From NCBI GenBank assembly GCA_026004675.1, contig BPJP01000007.1:1-64000 (forward strand): 64,000 nucleotides of DNA, in the 5' to 3' direction. Position numbers and translations under genes: made by a program. The DNA comes from Gemmatales bacterium (lineage in GTDB: Bacteria > Planctomycetota > Planctomycetia > Gemmatales > Gemmataceae). Shown here one piece after another: positions 1 through 6,617 of the stretch (its first letter is position 1; each line of letters starts with the position of its first letter). The notes beneath the pieces are model-generated. The model ran no database searches. It saw nothing but the letters and a program-made list of their open reading frames with translations, and was not told the origin of the DNA.

Positions 1-588
1 GAGTCGAGCATGTCCATCGCGTGACCTTCATCCGAGGCCGATCAGGCAGACGAACTCCCGGTGGCCATACAGCACCGCCCAAATGCAGGCGCATTCGCAG
101 ATCGTTGTCTTGCCGCTGCCACGGGGCATGGCCATCGCGAACAGGCCGCCACGCAGCACCGCTTCTTCGATCTTGCCGATGACCTTGAGGTGGTCGGCAG
201 ACCAGGGGAGATGGAAGGTCAGCGGAAAGTACTGCTCGCAAAAGAACCGGAAATCGGAGGCGGCCTTCGCCTTCCGCTCCGGGTTGACGACCTCCGGCAG
301 TTCTCCGATGTCCCGGCCAGCCAACGACAGGGCGATGTTGCGGGCCCGGGCCCGGGCCTTGAGCGTTTCGTAGGGATCGCCTTCCGGTTCGGGCCTGGGC
401 GCATGCCGGATGTGGACCAGCCAGGCCGTGTAGCGTAGCAGATCGACGTGCCGGGCATCGCCGATCCGCAGCCCGGCCCGCGTGCGATGGCGGTGGAGCT
501 GGCGCTCATTGATCACCTCACCCAGCGGCGTCGAGTTCAAGAGCCGGCACAGCTCGCTCGGCCGCACTCGTCTCGGGTCAATCGCCAC
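1..588 (-). CDS. Phage terminase large subunit, N-terminal part; truncated by window edge, +1 frameshift near 36-39
   Basis: The first 186 codons encode an ATPase N-terminus of terminase large-subunit type. A DNA-binding-like start is followed by FFCEQYFPLTFHLPWS and a Walker A loop MPRGSGKTT near residues 155-163. Terminases package phage DNA into procapsids. The frame hits a stop at 28-30, but in the neighbouring frame the same strand reads SDEGHAMDMLDS, the expected continuation of CLIG. Removing one base from the GGCC run at 36-39 joins the two, so I read this as a sequencing insertion rather than a natural end. The gene continues past position 1. Its start overlaps the end of the upstream small gene (578-799) by 11 bp, which indicates coupling. 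Confidence 0.75.
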
Positions 589-799
589 GTCCCATTCCCT
601 TCACCAGCCAGGCGGCGTAGTGGACCAGGTTGATCGTGCCGTCGGCGTTGGTCGGCGCCCCAGCGTCGATATCGGCTTCGATCATCTCTTTGGTGATCTC
701 CCAGCCGCCCGCCTTGGCCAGCAGCCGGGCGGCGTCGGCCAGCGTCAAAGCATTCGGATTCAACCTGCCCGGAGTCGCGTTGCCCATTTCGGCCATCAT
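578..799 (-). CDS. Small protein upstream of terminase (possible small-terminase-like or adaptor)
   Basis: This encodes 73 residues starting MMAEMGNATPGRLNPN, preceded by AGGGCGAG. An upstream in-frame ATG at 949 exists, but the extra 50 residues look non-coding and overlap the divergent gene at 919. The protein contains two short segments (NALTLADAARLLAKAGG, then INLVHYAAWLVKGMG) that resemble HTH or DNA-binding helices seen ahead of planctomycete terminases. It overlaps the terminase start by 11 bp. A role in packaging or DNA recognition is inferred only from position; no family is recognised. Confidence 0.6.
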   Translation of the reverse strand: MMAEMGNATPGRLNPNALTLADAARLLAKAGGWEITKEMIEADIDAGAPTNADGTINLVHYAAWLVKGMGRGD

Positions 800-918
800 C
801 TCGCCCTGTGAAAAATCTTCAAAAATCTGCTCGAACTTCGCTTGATGCGTTGCCAACCCCGACGTAACTGTCTGAGGGATCGCAGTCGCAACCCATTGTC
901 CCGAAAGGAGAAACAGCG

Positions 919-1125
919 ATGCACACGACGAAATACTCCTATGTCCCAAATGGTACTCGCGTGCTCAACATCACCGATGGCGAGCCGGGGTACATCGTAA
1001 ACGGCTTCGCGTTCGCCCCGGAGATCGGCTGGTTCGAATACGAGGTCGAAACCGAGTACGGCATCGAAGTCTGGAAACGCGACGAGTTCATTCTGTTCTC
1101 GGAGTTCGAGAACGAGGTCGACTAG
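919..1125 (+). CDS. Small hypothetical protein, 68 aa, acidic beta-rich
   Basis: This 68-residue protein (MHTTKYSYVPNGTRVLN start) is rich in aromatic and acidic residues, with a repeated GxxxYIVNGF/GWFEYEVE pattern suggesting a small beta-barrel such as a KOW/SH3-like fold. A strong ribosome binding site, AAAGGAGAA, lies 6-8 bp before the ATG, which supports it as real. It is the first gene of a four-gene plus-strand cassette running against the rest of the element. Family and function are not recognised. Confidence 0.65.
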   Translation: MHTTKYSYVPNGTRVLNITDGEPGYIVNGFAFAPEIGWFEYEVETEYGIEVWKRDEFILFSEFENEVD

Positions 1126-1136
1126 CGAAGCCGAAA

Positions 1137-1171
1137 CGCCCGTTCGGGCGTCGTGGCGGGTGGTTCCCGCC
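1137..1171 (+). promoter_or_regulatory. Two adjacent hairpins in the leader of the HARE-HTH gene
   Basis: A CGCCC/GGGCG stem with a 4-nt loop (1137-1150) is followed by a GGCGGG/CCCGCC stem with a 5-nt loop (1155-1171). Both lie between the 919-1125 gene and the start at 1222. No T-tract follows, so a classical terminator is unlikely. An RNA leader structure or weak attenuator is possible. Confidence 0.3.
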
Positions 1172-1221
1172 GCCTGATGATGGCAGCCAAACCATCGCAA
1201 CCTCCAACGAGGAGAAGAACC

Positions 1222-1614
1222 ATGTCGACGAAGAAGATCACCAAGAACCCGCCGGCTACCGCCAAGAAGGCCTCCAAGGCCAAGGCGACCCGGACCGCCA
1301 AGACCAAGGCGGCGGCCAGCGCCAAAACGCCGAAGGACGCCACGCCTCCGAAGGCCAAGGCTGACGCCAAGCCGAGGAAGCTCAGCGCCATCGACGCCGC
1401 CGCCCAGGTGCTGGCCGAAACCGGCCAGGCGATGACCTGCAAGGAGCTGATCGAGGCGATGGCGAGCAAGGGGCTTTGGGCCAGCCCAGCTGGCAAGACG
1501 CCTCACGCCACGCTTTACGCCGCCATCCTTCGCGAGATCACTCACAAAGGCGACCAGGCCCGTTTCCAAAAGACCGAACGCGGCAAATTCGCCTCGGCCA
1601 ACCTGGGAGGCTAG
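1222..1614 (+). CDS. HARE-HTH (ASXL-type winged helix) protein with a histone H1-like basic tail
   Basis: The 130-residue protein begins with about 60 residues of Lys/Ala/Thr/Pro repeats (TKKITKNPPATAKKASKAK) resembling a histone H1 C-terminal tail. A HARE-HTH domain follows from about residue 62 (LSAIDAAAQVLAETGQAMTC through GLWASPAGKTPHATLYAAI to the end). HARE-HTH domains are DNA-binding winged helices found in RNA polymerase delta, ASXL proteins and bacterial restriction proteins. I chose the ATG at 1222 because GGAGAAGAACC precedes it; the earlier in-frame ATG at 1153 lies in the hairpin leader. It probably coats or marks DNA of the element. It ends 3 bp before the next gene. Confidence 0.8.
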   Translation: MSTKKITKNPPATAKKASKAKATRTAKTKAAASAKTPKDATPPKAKADAKPRKLSAIDAAAQVLAETGQAMTCKELIEAMASKGLWASPAGKTPHATLYAAILREITHKGDQARFQKTERGKFASANLGG

Positions 1615-1617
1615 ACC

Positions 1618-1995
1618 ATGCGACGAACACAACGCGAGGTCGAGTTCGAAGTGTTCCGCGGCCGACTGGCCCGCCACGTGCGGTTCCCCGACGGCCGTGG
1701 TTACACCCATCATTGCACGCTCGAGGTGCTCGAGCAGGTCGCGTTCGCCGCCGAAGAGCGGGCAGCCGAAGGCGTCACCACGCAAGAGTTGTGGGACATG
1801 CTTGCCGATCTGCCGACAACGCAAATCTCCGTCGCCCTCGACTTCCTCAAGGACCGAGGCTGTCTCGAAACGCGCGGCCGGCGGTCGTATCCCGCCACGG
1901 CCACGCTCTATGAAGACGCGATGACCGAGTTCCACTACCTGGCCCACGTGGCGAGCGAGAGACCCGATGCGTCGTCGCCGCCACCTGGCTTCTGA
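1618..1995 (+). CDS. Hypothetical protein, 125 aa, winged-helix-like
   Basis: This starts 3 bp after the HARE-HTH gene, so the two are probably co-translated. The middle section (GVTTQELWDMLADLPTTQIS, then VALDFLKDRGCLETRGRRSY) looks like an HTH followed by a wing, typical of small DNA-binding regulators. I do not recognise the exact family. The C-terminus is low-complexity Pro/Ser. A DNA-associated role fits its neighbours but is inferred. Confidence 0.6.
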   Translation: MRRTQREVEFEVFRGRLARHVRFPDGRGYTHHCTLEVLEQVAFAAEERAAEGVTTQELWDMLADLPTTQISVALDFLKDRGCLETRGRRSYPATATLYEDAMTEFHYLAHVASERPDASSPPPGF

Positions 1996-2015
1996 GCTAA
2001 ACGGAGGACCTTCCC

Positions 2016-2348
2016 ATGGACCGCGACCTGTTGAAAATGACTGCCGAAATCGACCAGATGCGAGCCGAGGCCCGCGAGCTCCTCGCCACCATGCCTGGCG
2101 GCGACCTGGTCGGGTTCTTCCGCGATTGCGCTGCCGGCCGACCGCCCGAACACGAACATCGCCTGGTCGGCCTGCTGGCGGCTCTGGCCATCTTCGATCT
2201 GTGCCGAGCGCGAGACACCGACGCGCCGCCTCATGCCTGTCCACGCTGCGGCGAGGACGACATCGACCGCCTGATCTGGGTCGATGACGACCTGGTCCGC
2301 TGCGAGAGCTGCGGCACCATCTACGATCCGAATGCGCCGAAGGACTGA
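2016..2348 (+). CDS. Small zinc-ribbon protein, 110 aa
   Basis: The N-terminal half is helical (DRDLLKMTAEIDQMRAEARE) and the C-terminal half carries a four-cysteine zinc ribbon, CPRCG at about residue 73 and CESCG near 96. Such ribbons bind nucleic acid or proteins. GGAGGACC precedes the start. It is the last gene of the plus-strand cassette and converges on the DUF1937 gene across a hairpin. Specific function is unknown. Confidence 0.65.
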   Translation: MDRDLLKMTAEIDQMRAEARELLATMPGGDLVGFFRDCAAGRPPEHEHRLVGLLAALAIFDLCRARDTDAPPHACPRCGEDDIDRLIWVDDDLVRCESCGTIYDPNAPKD

Positions 2349-2374
2349 CCAGACCCGACAACCGCATCGCCCAC

Positions 2375-2395
2375 GAGACCCGCAGGCCGGGTCTC
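2375..2395. terminator. Hairpin between convergent genes, possible bidirectional terminator
   Basis: A perfect 7-bp stem GAGACCC/GGGTCTC encloses a 7-nt loop and is followed on the plus strand by TTCTCGTT. It sits in the 69-bp gap between the converging genes ending at 2348 and 2418. Placement favours termination, but the T-tract is weak. Confidence 0.45.
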
Positions 2396-2417
2396 TTCTC
2401 GTTGGTCGCCTCGATTC

Positions 2418-2861
2418 TCATCGCGACTCCTCGTTTGCGCCCTCGGCCGCCGTGGGTGTCGAAGCCGCCTGGTTTGACGCTCGGTACGCCTCGGCCTCGC
2501 CGGACGCGACACGGGCCAACGTGGGCGAAACGTTGGCCAACCCCGAGTCCAGACACCGCACCGGCTTGCCCAGCTCCCGCGCGATCCGAACTTCTTCCCG
2601 CACACCGACGCTCTCCTCCCAACCTTCGAGCATCAACACGACCACCTCGTCGCAACGCGCCAGCAACTCGCGGTCGTAGCGCTGCCAGAACGACCAATCC
2701 GCCGGGAGGCCGTACCCCACCAGCGGATGGCTGTGGACGATCGGCGAAAAAGCCGGCAGGCCTTGGTGCAAGAGGCCTGCAACCGCCCGGCAGGCGTCGC
2801 GATAGCGCTGCTCACAAACGGTCGGATCGTCGTGCGAATATGGACTGGCCAGATAGATCAT
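2418..2861 (-). CDS. DUF1937-like / nucleoside 2-deoxyribosyltransferase-like protein
   Basis: The 147-residue protein starts MIYLASPYSHDDP, the hallmark start of DUF1937 proteins, which share the nucleoside deoxyribosyltransferase fold. Further on, FSPIVHSHPLVGYGLPADW and the DEVVVLMLEGWEES segment match that fold's nucleotide-binding face. The ATG at 2861 overlaps the methylase stop as ATGA, so it is translationally coupled to it. Pairing of a nucleotide-salvage-like enzyme with a phage methylase suggests nucleotide or DNA-modification metabolism, but the substrate is unknown. The C-terminal 30 residues are Ala/Ser-rich and probably disordered. Confidence 0.7.
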   Translation of the reverse strand: MIYLASPYSHDDPTVCEQRYRDACRAVAGLLHQGLPAFSPIVHSHPLVGYGLPADWSFWQRYDRELLARCDEVVVLMLEGWEESVGVREEVRIARELGKPVRCLDSGLANVSPTLARVASGEAEAYRASNQAASTPTAAEGANEESR

Positions 2862-4184
2862 GTTTTGGCCTCCTCTGGTGCAGGAATGCGTTCGCCCTTC
2901 TGACCGGTGAACTTCTCGAAACGCTGGACGATGACGTCGGCATAGAGCGGGTCGAGTTCCATCAGGAACGCCCTGCGGCCGGTCTGCTCGGCCGCGATCA
3001 GCGTCGAGCCGCTGCCCCCGAACAGGTCCAGCACGTTCTCTCCCGGCCGCGACGAGTACTGGATGGCCCGCACCGCCAGCTCGACGGGCTTCTCGGTCAG
3101 ATGGATCATGTTCTGCGGGTTGACCTTCTTGACATGCCACAGGTCGGTGGCGTTGTTGGGACCGAAGAACTGGTGGCCGGCCCCTTCTCGCCAGCCGTAG
3201 AAGGCCAGCTCGAAGCAACCCATGTAGTCCTTCCGCGTCAGCACCGGATGCTGCTTGTCCCAGACGATGCCCTGGCTGAAGTACAGGCCGCAGGCTTTCA
3301 GCACCGGCGGATAGTTGCCGAGGTTGGCATAGCCGCCCCAGATGTAGAACGACCGGCCGGGTTCGAGCACGCGAGCGATCTGACCGAACCAGGCGTGCAA
3401 CATCTCGTCGAACGTATCTTCCGAAACGAAGTCGTTGGCCAGCGGCCTGTCCTTGGGCCGCATCTTCTTGCGGGCCTTGGCCGGGTCGGTGACGCCGCGG
3501 GCCACGTCGAACGACTGGTGGTGCATCTTTTGCGACAGGTTCGGGTGCGAGCTGAGCCCGGCGGCAATGGCGGTGCTCGACCGCGGCTCGACCTTGACGT
3601 TGTAGGGCGGGTCGGTGTTGACCAGGTGGATCGCCGCTCCGTCCAAGAGGCGGTCCACATCTTCGGTCTTGCCGGCGTCGCCGCAGAGCAGGCGATGCTC
3701 GCCGAGAATCCACAGGTCGCCAGGCTGCGTGGTCGCTTCGTCGGGCGGCTCGGGCGCCTCGTCGGGGTCGCACAGCCCCTGCTTGACGCCGGGATCGAGC
3801 AGTTTGGCCAGCTCGTCCTGGTCGAAGCCGAGCAGGCCGAGATCGTAGTCCAGCGCCTGCAACTCGCCCAGCTCGATCGGCAGAAGATCGTAGTCCCAGT
3901 CGGACAGTTCGTTGGTCTTGTTGTCGGCGATGCGGTAGGCCTTGATCTGCTCGGGTGTCAATTCCGTCGCCACATGGACCGGCACCTTTTCGAGGCTGAG
4001 CTTCTGTGCCGCCTTGTAGCGGGTGTGGCCGACGATGATGACGCCATCAGTATCGACCACGATGGGCTGGCGAAAGCCGAACTCGCGGATCGACTGCGGC
4101 CACGGCGTCCACGGCGTCATCGTTGTGCCGCGGATTGTTGTCGTAGGGCTTGATGTCGGCGAGCTTGCGAAGGGTGATCTTCAT
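2858..4184 (-). CDS. ParB-like nuclease-domain/DNA methyltransferase fusion; +1 frameshift at 4098-4099
   Basis: The main frame holds a ParB/Srx-like N-terminus (IREFGFRQPIVVD, then GHTRYKAAQKL) and a beta-class N4/N6 DNA methylase: TDPPYN catalytic motif IV near the middle and the SAM site DLFGGSGSTLIAAE near the C-terminus. The natural start is not the internal ATG at 4120. An ATG at 4184 opens MKITLRKLADIKPYDNNPR in another frame, the usual beginning of this family. Deleting one C at 4098-4099 gives DAVDAVAQSIREFGF and a continuous 441-codon gene. Phage methylases of this type protect DNA or block host restriction. The downstream DUF1937 gene overlaps by ATGA. Confidence 0.85.
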
Positions 4185-4300
4185 GGTTCTCTGCTCCGTG
4201 GAAAAATTCGGACAAGCAAAATAAACTCTGCTTCCAATGGCGGCTGTTCCCGCGGCGGTTTTTGCGCCTTTTTTGCGCTGGAAGTACCTAGTTGGGCTGT

Positions 4301-4499
4301 TGACGTAACCTCTTGGCGTGCAAGATGATAAACAGAAAAAAAAGAATTATTGCATTTATTGCATTTTTGCGCCCCCTCTCGCGCCGGCCCTTTTTCGCCT
4401 GCGCGATACACCCCCAGCGCAATAAAGCAATAAATAGGTAACCTCTTGGTCCACGAGAGCTTACGTCAGCGCAATTATTCGGCAATAAATGGCAATAAT
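4301..4499. repeat. AT-rich iteron-like cluster next to the primase gene (origin or control region candidate)
   Basis: In an otherwise GC-rich element, the 318-bp gap 4185-4502 holds no convincing gene. It carries four GCAATAAA or TTTATTGC copies (4355-4362 inverted, 4419-4426 and 4427-4434 in tandem, 4482-4489) and two GCAATAAT variants (4346-4353 inverted, 4492-4499). The 12-mer GTAACCTCTTGG is present at 4305-4316 and 4438-4449. TGACGTAA (4301-4308) and TTACGTCA (4461-4468) form an inverted repeat. Together this resembles a replication origin with iterons, or a multi-site operator or promoter for the methylase gene. Confidence 0.5.
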
Positions 4500-4502
4500 C
4501 GG

Positions 4503-6617
4503 TCACGATGACTCCTCCTCGCTGTCGACCGAATCGAGCAGGCGATAGGCCAGTCCCGGTCGGCCTCGGCCTCCGTTCAGGACCGTGTGCACCTCGATCA
4601 GCCGCTGTTCCACCAACGTCTGCCGTACTTCTTCATGCTCCCGAGTGCTCCACGGCAGCTTGCGGTTGATCCTCCAGAACGGCATCCACGCGTCGCCATT
4701 CTGCTCCCGCCATTGCGCCAGCACTTCCAGAAGCCGCTTGCGCTTGGCGTCGAAGTCGTTTTCGCTGGCATAGCGACTGGCCATGAAGAGCATGCGACGG
4801 ACGTGGTGGTCGATGAAAGCGCCGGCCCAGCTGGCAGCCTCAGCGCTGATTTGCGGCTGCTGGCGGCAAACGCTGCAAGCATAGATGAGCGCCAATCGCC
4901 GAGCCTGTTCGTAGGCGCGAGCCCAGATGGCCATTGCCGCCGGGTCGTTCCGGTCCTGTGCCCGGTCGTATTCTGCTTCCGCTCGCAAGCGGAGTTCGCG
5001 GAAGGCTCTCTCGGCTTCGGACGTGTGCGACACCAGTCGGGGTTTGGGATGTTCGTCGCCGAGGTTGCCTCCCGGTCGGAAGTCGGCCCACCAGCGGGCG
5101 GCGGCGATGATCGATTCGGGAAGCGGCCGTTGCGTGTCGTCCCGGCCGGCACCCCGGCGCCGGCATTCCAGGATCAAGAGCCGCGCCAAAAAGCCGTTGG
5201 TCAGCAGGCGTGCCGACAGCGATTCGTAAAAGTGCTTGGGCACGGCCGTACCGAACAGGCACAGGCACGGCTGGTCGATTACCGACCGTTCCCGCCCCGC
5301 CTTAGCCCGCATGACATACATCGTCGAGGCGGCGGAGTACATCTGCAGCAGCATGGAGACGATCTGCTCGTGCCGGGCGTCCTTCGCCTGACTGACTCGC
5401 AAGAGCAGGCCATCGATCTCATCGACCTGAAAGAGGGTCGCCGGCTGGGCGAAGAGGCGGTCCTCGATCCCTTCGCCGCTGGCGAACGACGTGCCCAGGC
5501 CGTCGGCCAAGCCCGCCGCGAGAAGAATACGGGCGTTGACTTTGCGGGCGTGGTCCTTGCCGACACCCGAGTTGGCCAGGCTGAGGATGTACAGGTTGGT
5601 GCGGTTGTCCATGGCATCGCGGACCTTGCGGCCGGCCAGAAACGCCTGCAGCGCCAAGGCGCCGGCGAAGGCCAGCACCGGTTCCGGATAAGGCGCTGTG
5701 TCCAGGGTGTAGTGCATGACTTCGTCGACAAAGCCGGGCACATGCAATAGTTGGTCCGGTACCGGTCCCGGGTCGGCGTTTTCGGCTGTGTCGTCGTCAT
5801 CGAGCCTCTCGGCGTACATCTGCCCGAAGTGGTTCTCCACGAGGGCAACCGACACCGAATCGGGTTCGCGCTTAGCGATGCTCGCGGCAATGGTTTCCAC
5901 TTCACGCATCGGCAGCGGCGGCGCGCAACGGTCGCGGTTGACCTGGAGCAACGCCGCTCCGATCTCGGCAGCGGACATGCCGACACGCCGCATCGACCCC
6001 GCCAGACGGGCCAGCGCGGCATTGCGTTGGCCTTGCGGGATCGCATTGCCGATCGTTCGAGGCGTTCCGTTGGCCGACGGGCGAGACGCCGTCGCCAGGG
6101 AGTCGAGTTCCTGGACGAGCCATGCCGGCGGCTCGGCAAGCCGGTTGGCGGGCTGATCCAATTCCATTCCTTCGACCCAGCGGTATTCGCCCTGCGCGGT
6201 CCGGCTGGGCGGCACGACGATGTAGCCGCCGTCGGTACGGATATCGACGCCTGGAGCCAGCTTGCCCGTCGAGCACTTCCACGCTTTGCCATCAGGTCGG
6301 CGAAAGACGACGTGCCGCCCGCCGCGGGGAGTCAACGCGATAGCCCCGGCCGAAGCGAGGTCCGCCGCTTCGTCGGGATCACTCGGCCAGGAGTTCCCTG
6401 AGCCGTCAATGTCGAGCACGAGCAGCCCGGCGGTCGGGATGCCGATGTTGGCACTGGGATGCTGCGCCCACCAGCGTTCGATCTGCTCGGCGTCCGTCGT
6501 CGCATCGTGGAAGCCATGTTCAGTCAACGGCGATTTGCCGCCCGGCGCGCACGGGAAGACCGGATAGCCCGCCTCGGCATAGCGAAGTGCAGCGGCGGCC
6601 AGATGGGTCGGCCTCAC
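4503..6617 (-). CDS. Bifunctional prim-pol primase/polymerase with DUF3987 ATPase domain
   Basis: The 704-residue protein starts at GTG 6617, which overlaps the helicase stop as GTGA and is preceded by AGGAGGTG; longer in-frame starts run into the helicase gene. Residues 1-190 form the prim-pol domain: AEAGYPVFPCAPGGKSPLTE, then VLDIDG (metal-binding DxD), LTPRGGRHVVF and GVDIRTDGGYIVVPPS. About residues 270-620 match DUF3987, a RecA-like domain with NSGVGKDHA (Walker A) and LFQVDEIDGLL (Walker B). Such proteins prime and help replicate phages and plasmids. The C-terminus looks like a winged helix. It lies beside the iteron-like tract, supporting a replication role. Confidence 0.88.
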   Translation of the reverse strand: MRPTHLAAAALRYAEAGYPVFPCAPGGKSPLTEHGFHDATTDAEQIERWWAQHPSANIGIPTAGLLVLDIDGSGNSWPSDPDEAADLASAGAIALTPRGGRHVVFRRPDGKAWKCSTGKLAPGVDIRTDGGYIVVPPSRTAQGEYRWVEGMELDQPANRLAEPPAWLVQELDSLATASRPSANGTPRTIGNAIPQGQRNAALARLAGSMRRVGMSAAEIGAALLQVNRDRCAPPLPMREVETIAASIAKREPDSVSVALVENHFGQMYAERLDDDDTAENADPGPVPDQLLHVPGFVDEVMHYTLDTAPYPEPVLAFAGALALQAFLAGRKVRDAMDNRTNLYILSLANSGVGKDHARKVNARILLAAGLADGLGTSFASGEGIEDRLFAQPATLFQVDEIDGLLLRVSQAKDARHEQIVSMLLQMYSAASTMYVMRAKAGRERSVIDQPCLCLFGTAVPKHFYESLSARLLTNGFLARLLILECRRRGAGRDDTQRPLPESIIAAARWWADFRPGGNLGDEHPKPRLVSHTSEAERAFRELRLRAEAEYDRAQDRNDPAAMAIWARAYEQARRLALIYACSVCRQQPQISAEAASWAGAFIDHHVRRMLFMASRYASENDFDAKRKRLLEVLAQWREQNGDAWMPFWRINRKLPWSTREHEEVRQTLVEQRLIEVHTVLNGGRGRPGLAYRLLDSVDSEEESS

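Noticed and set aside
796-2697. 633-codon minus-strand frame
   Set aside because: It is antisense to four supported plus-strand genes, rich in Arg/Gly, and has no domain. It is a shadow of high-GC coding DNA.
2402-4153. 583-codon plus-strand frame
   Set aside because: It lies opposite the methylase and DUF1937 genes with their motifs intact, so it is an antisense shadow.
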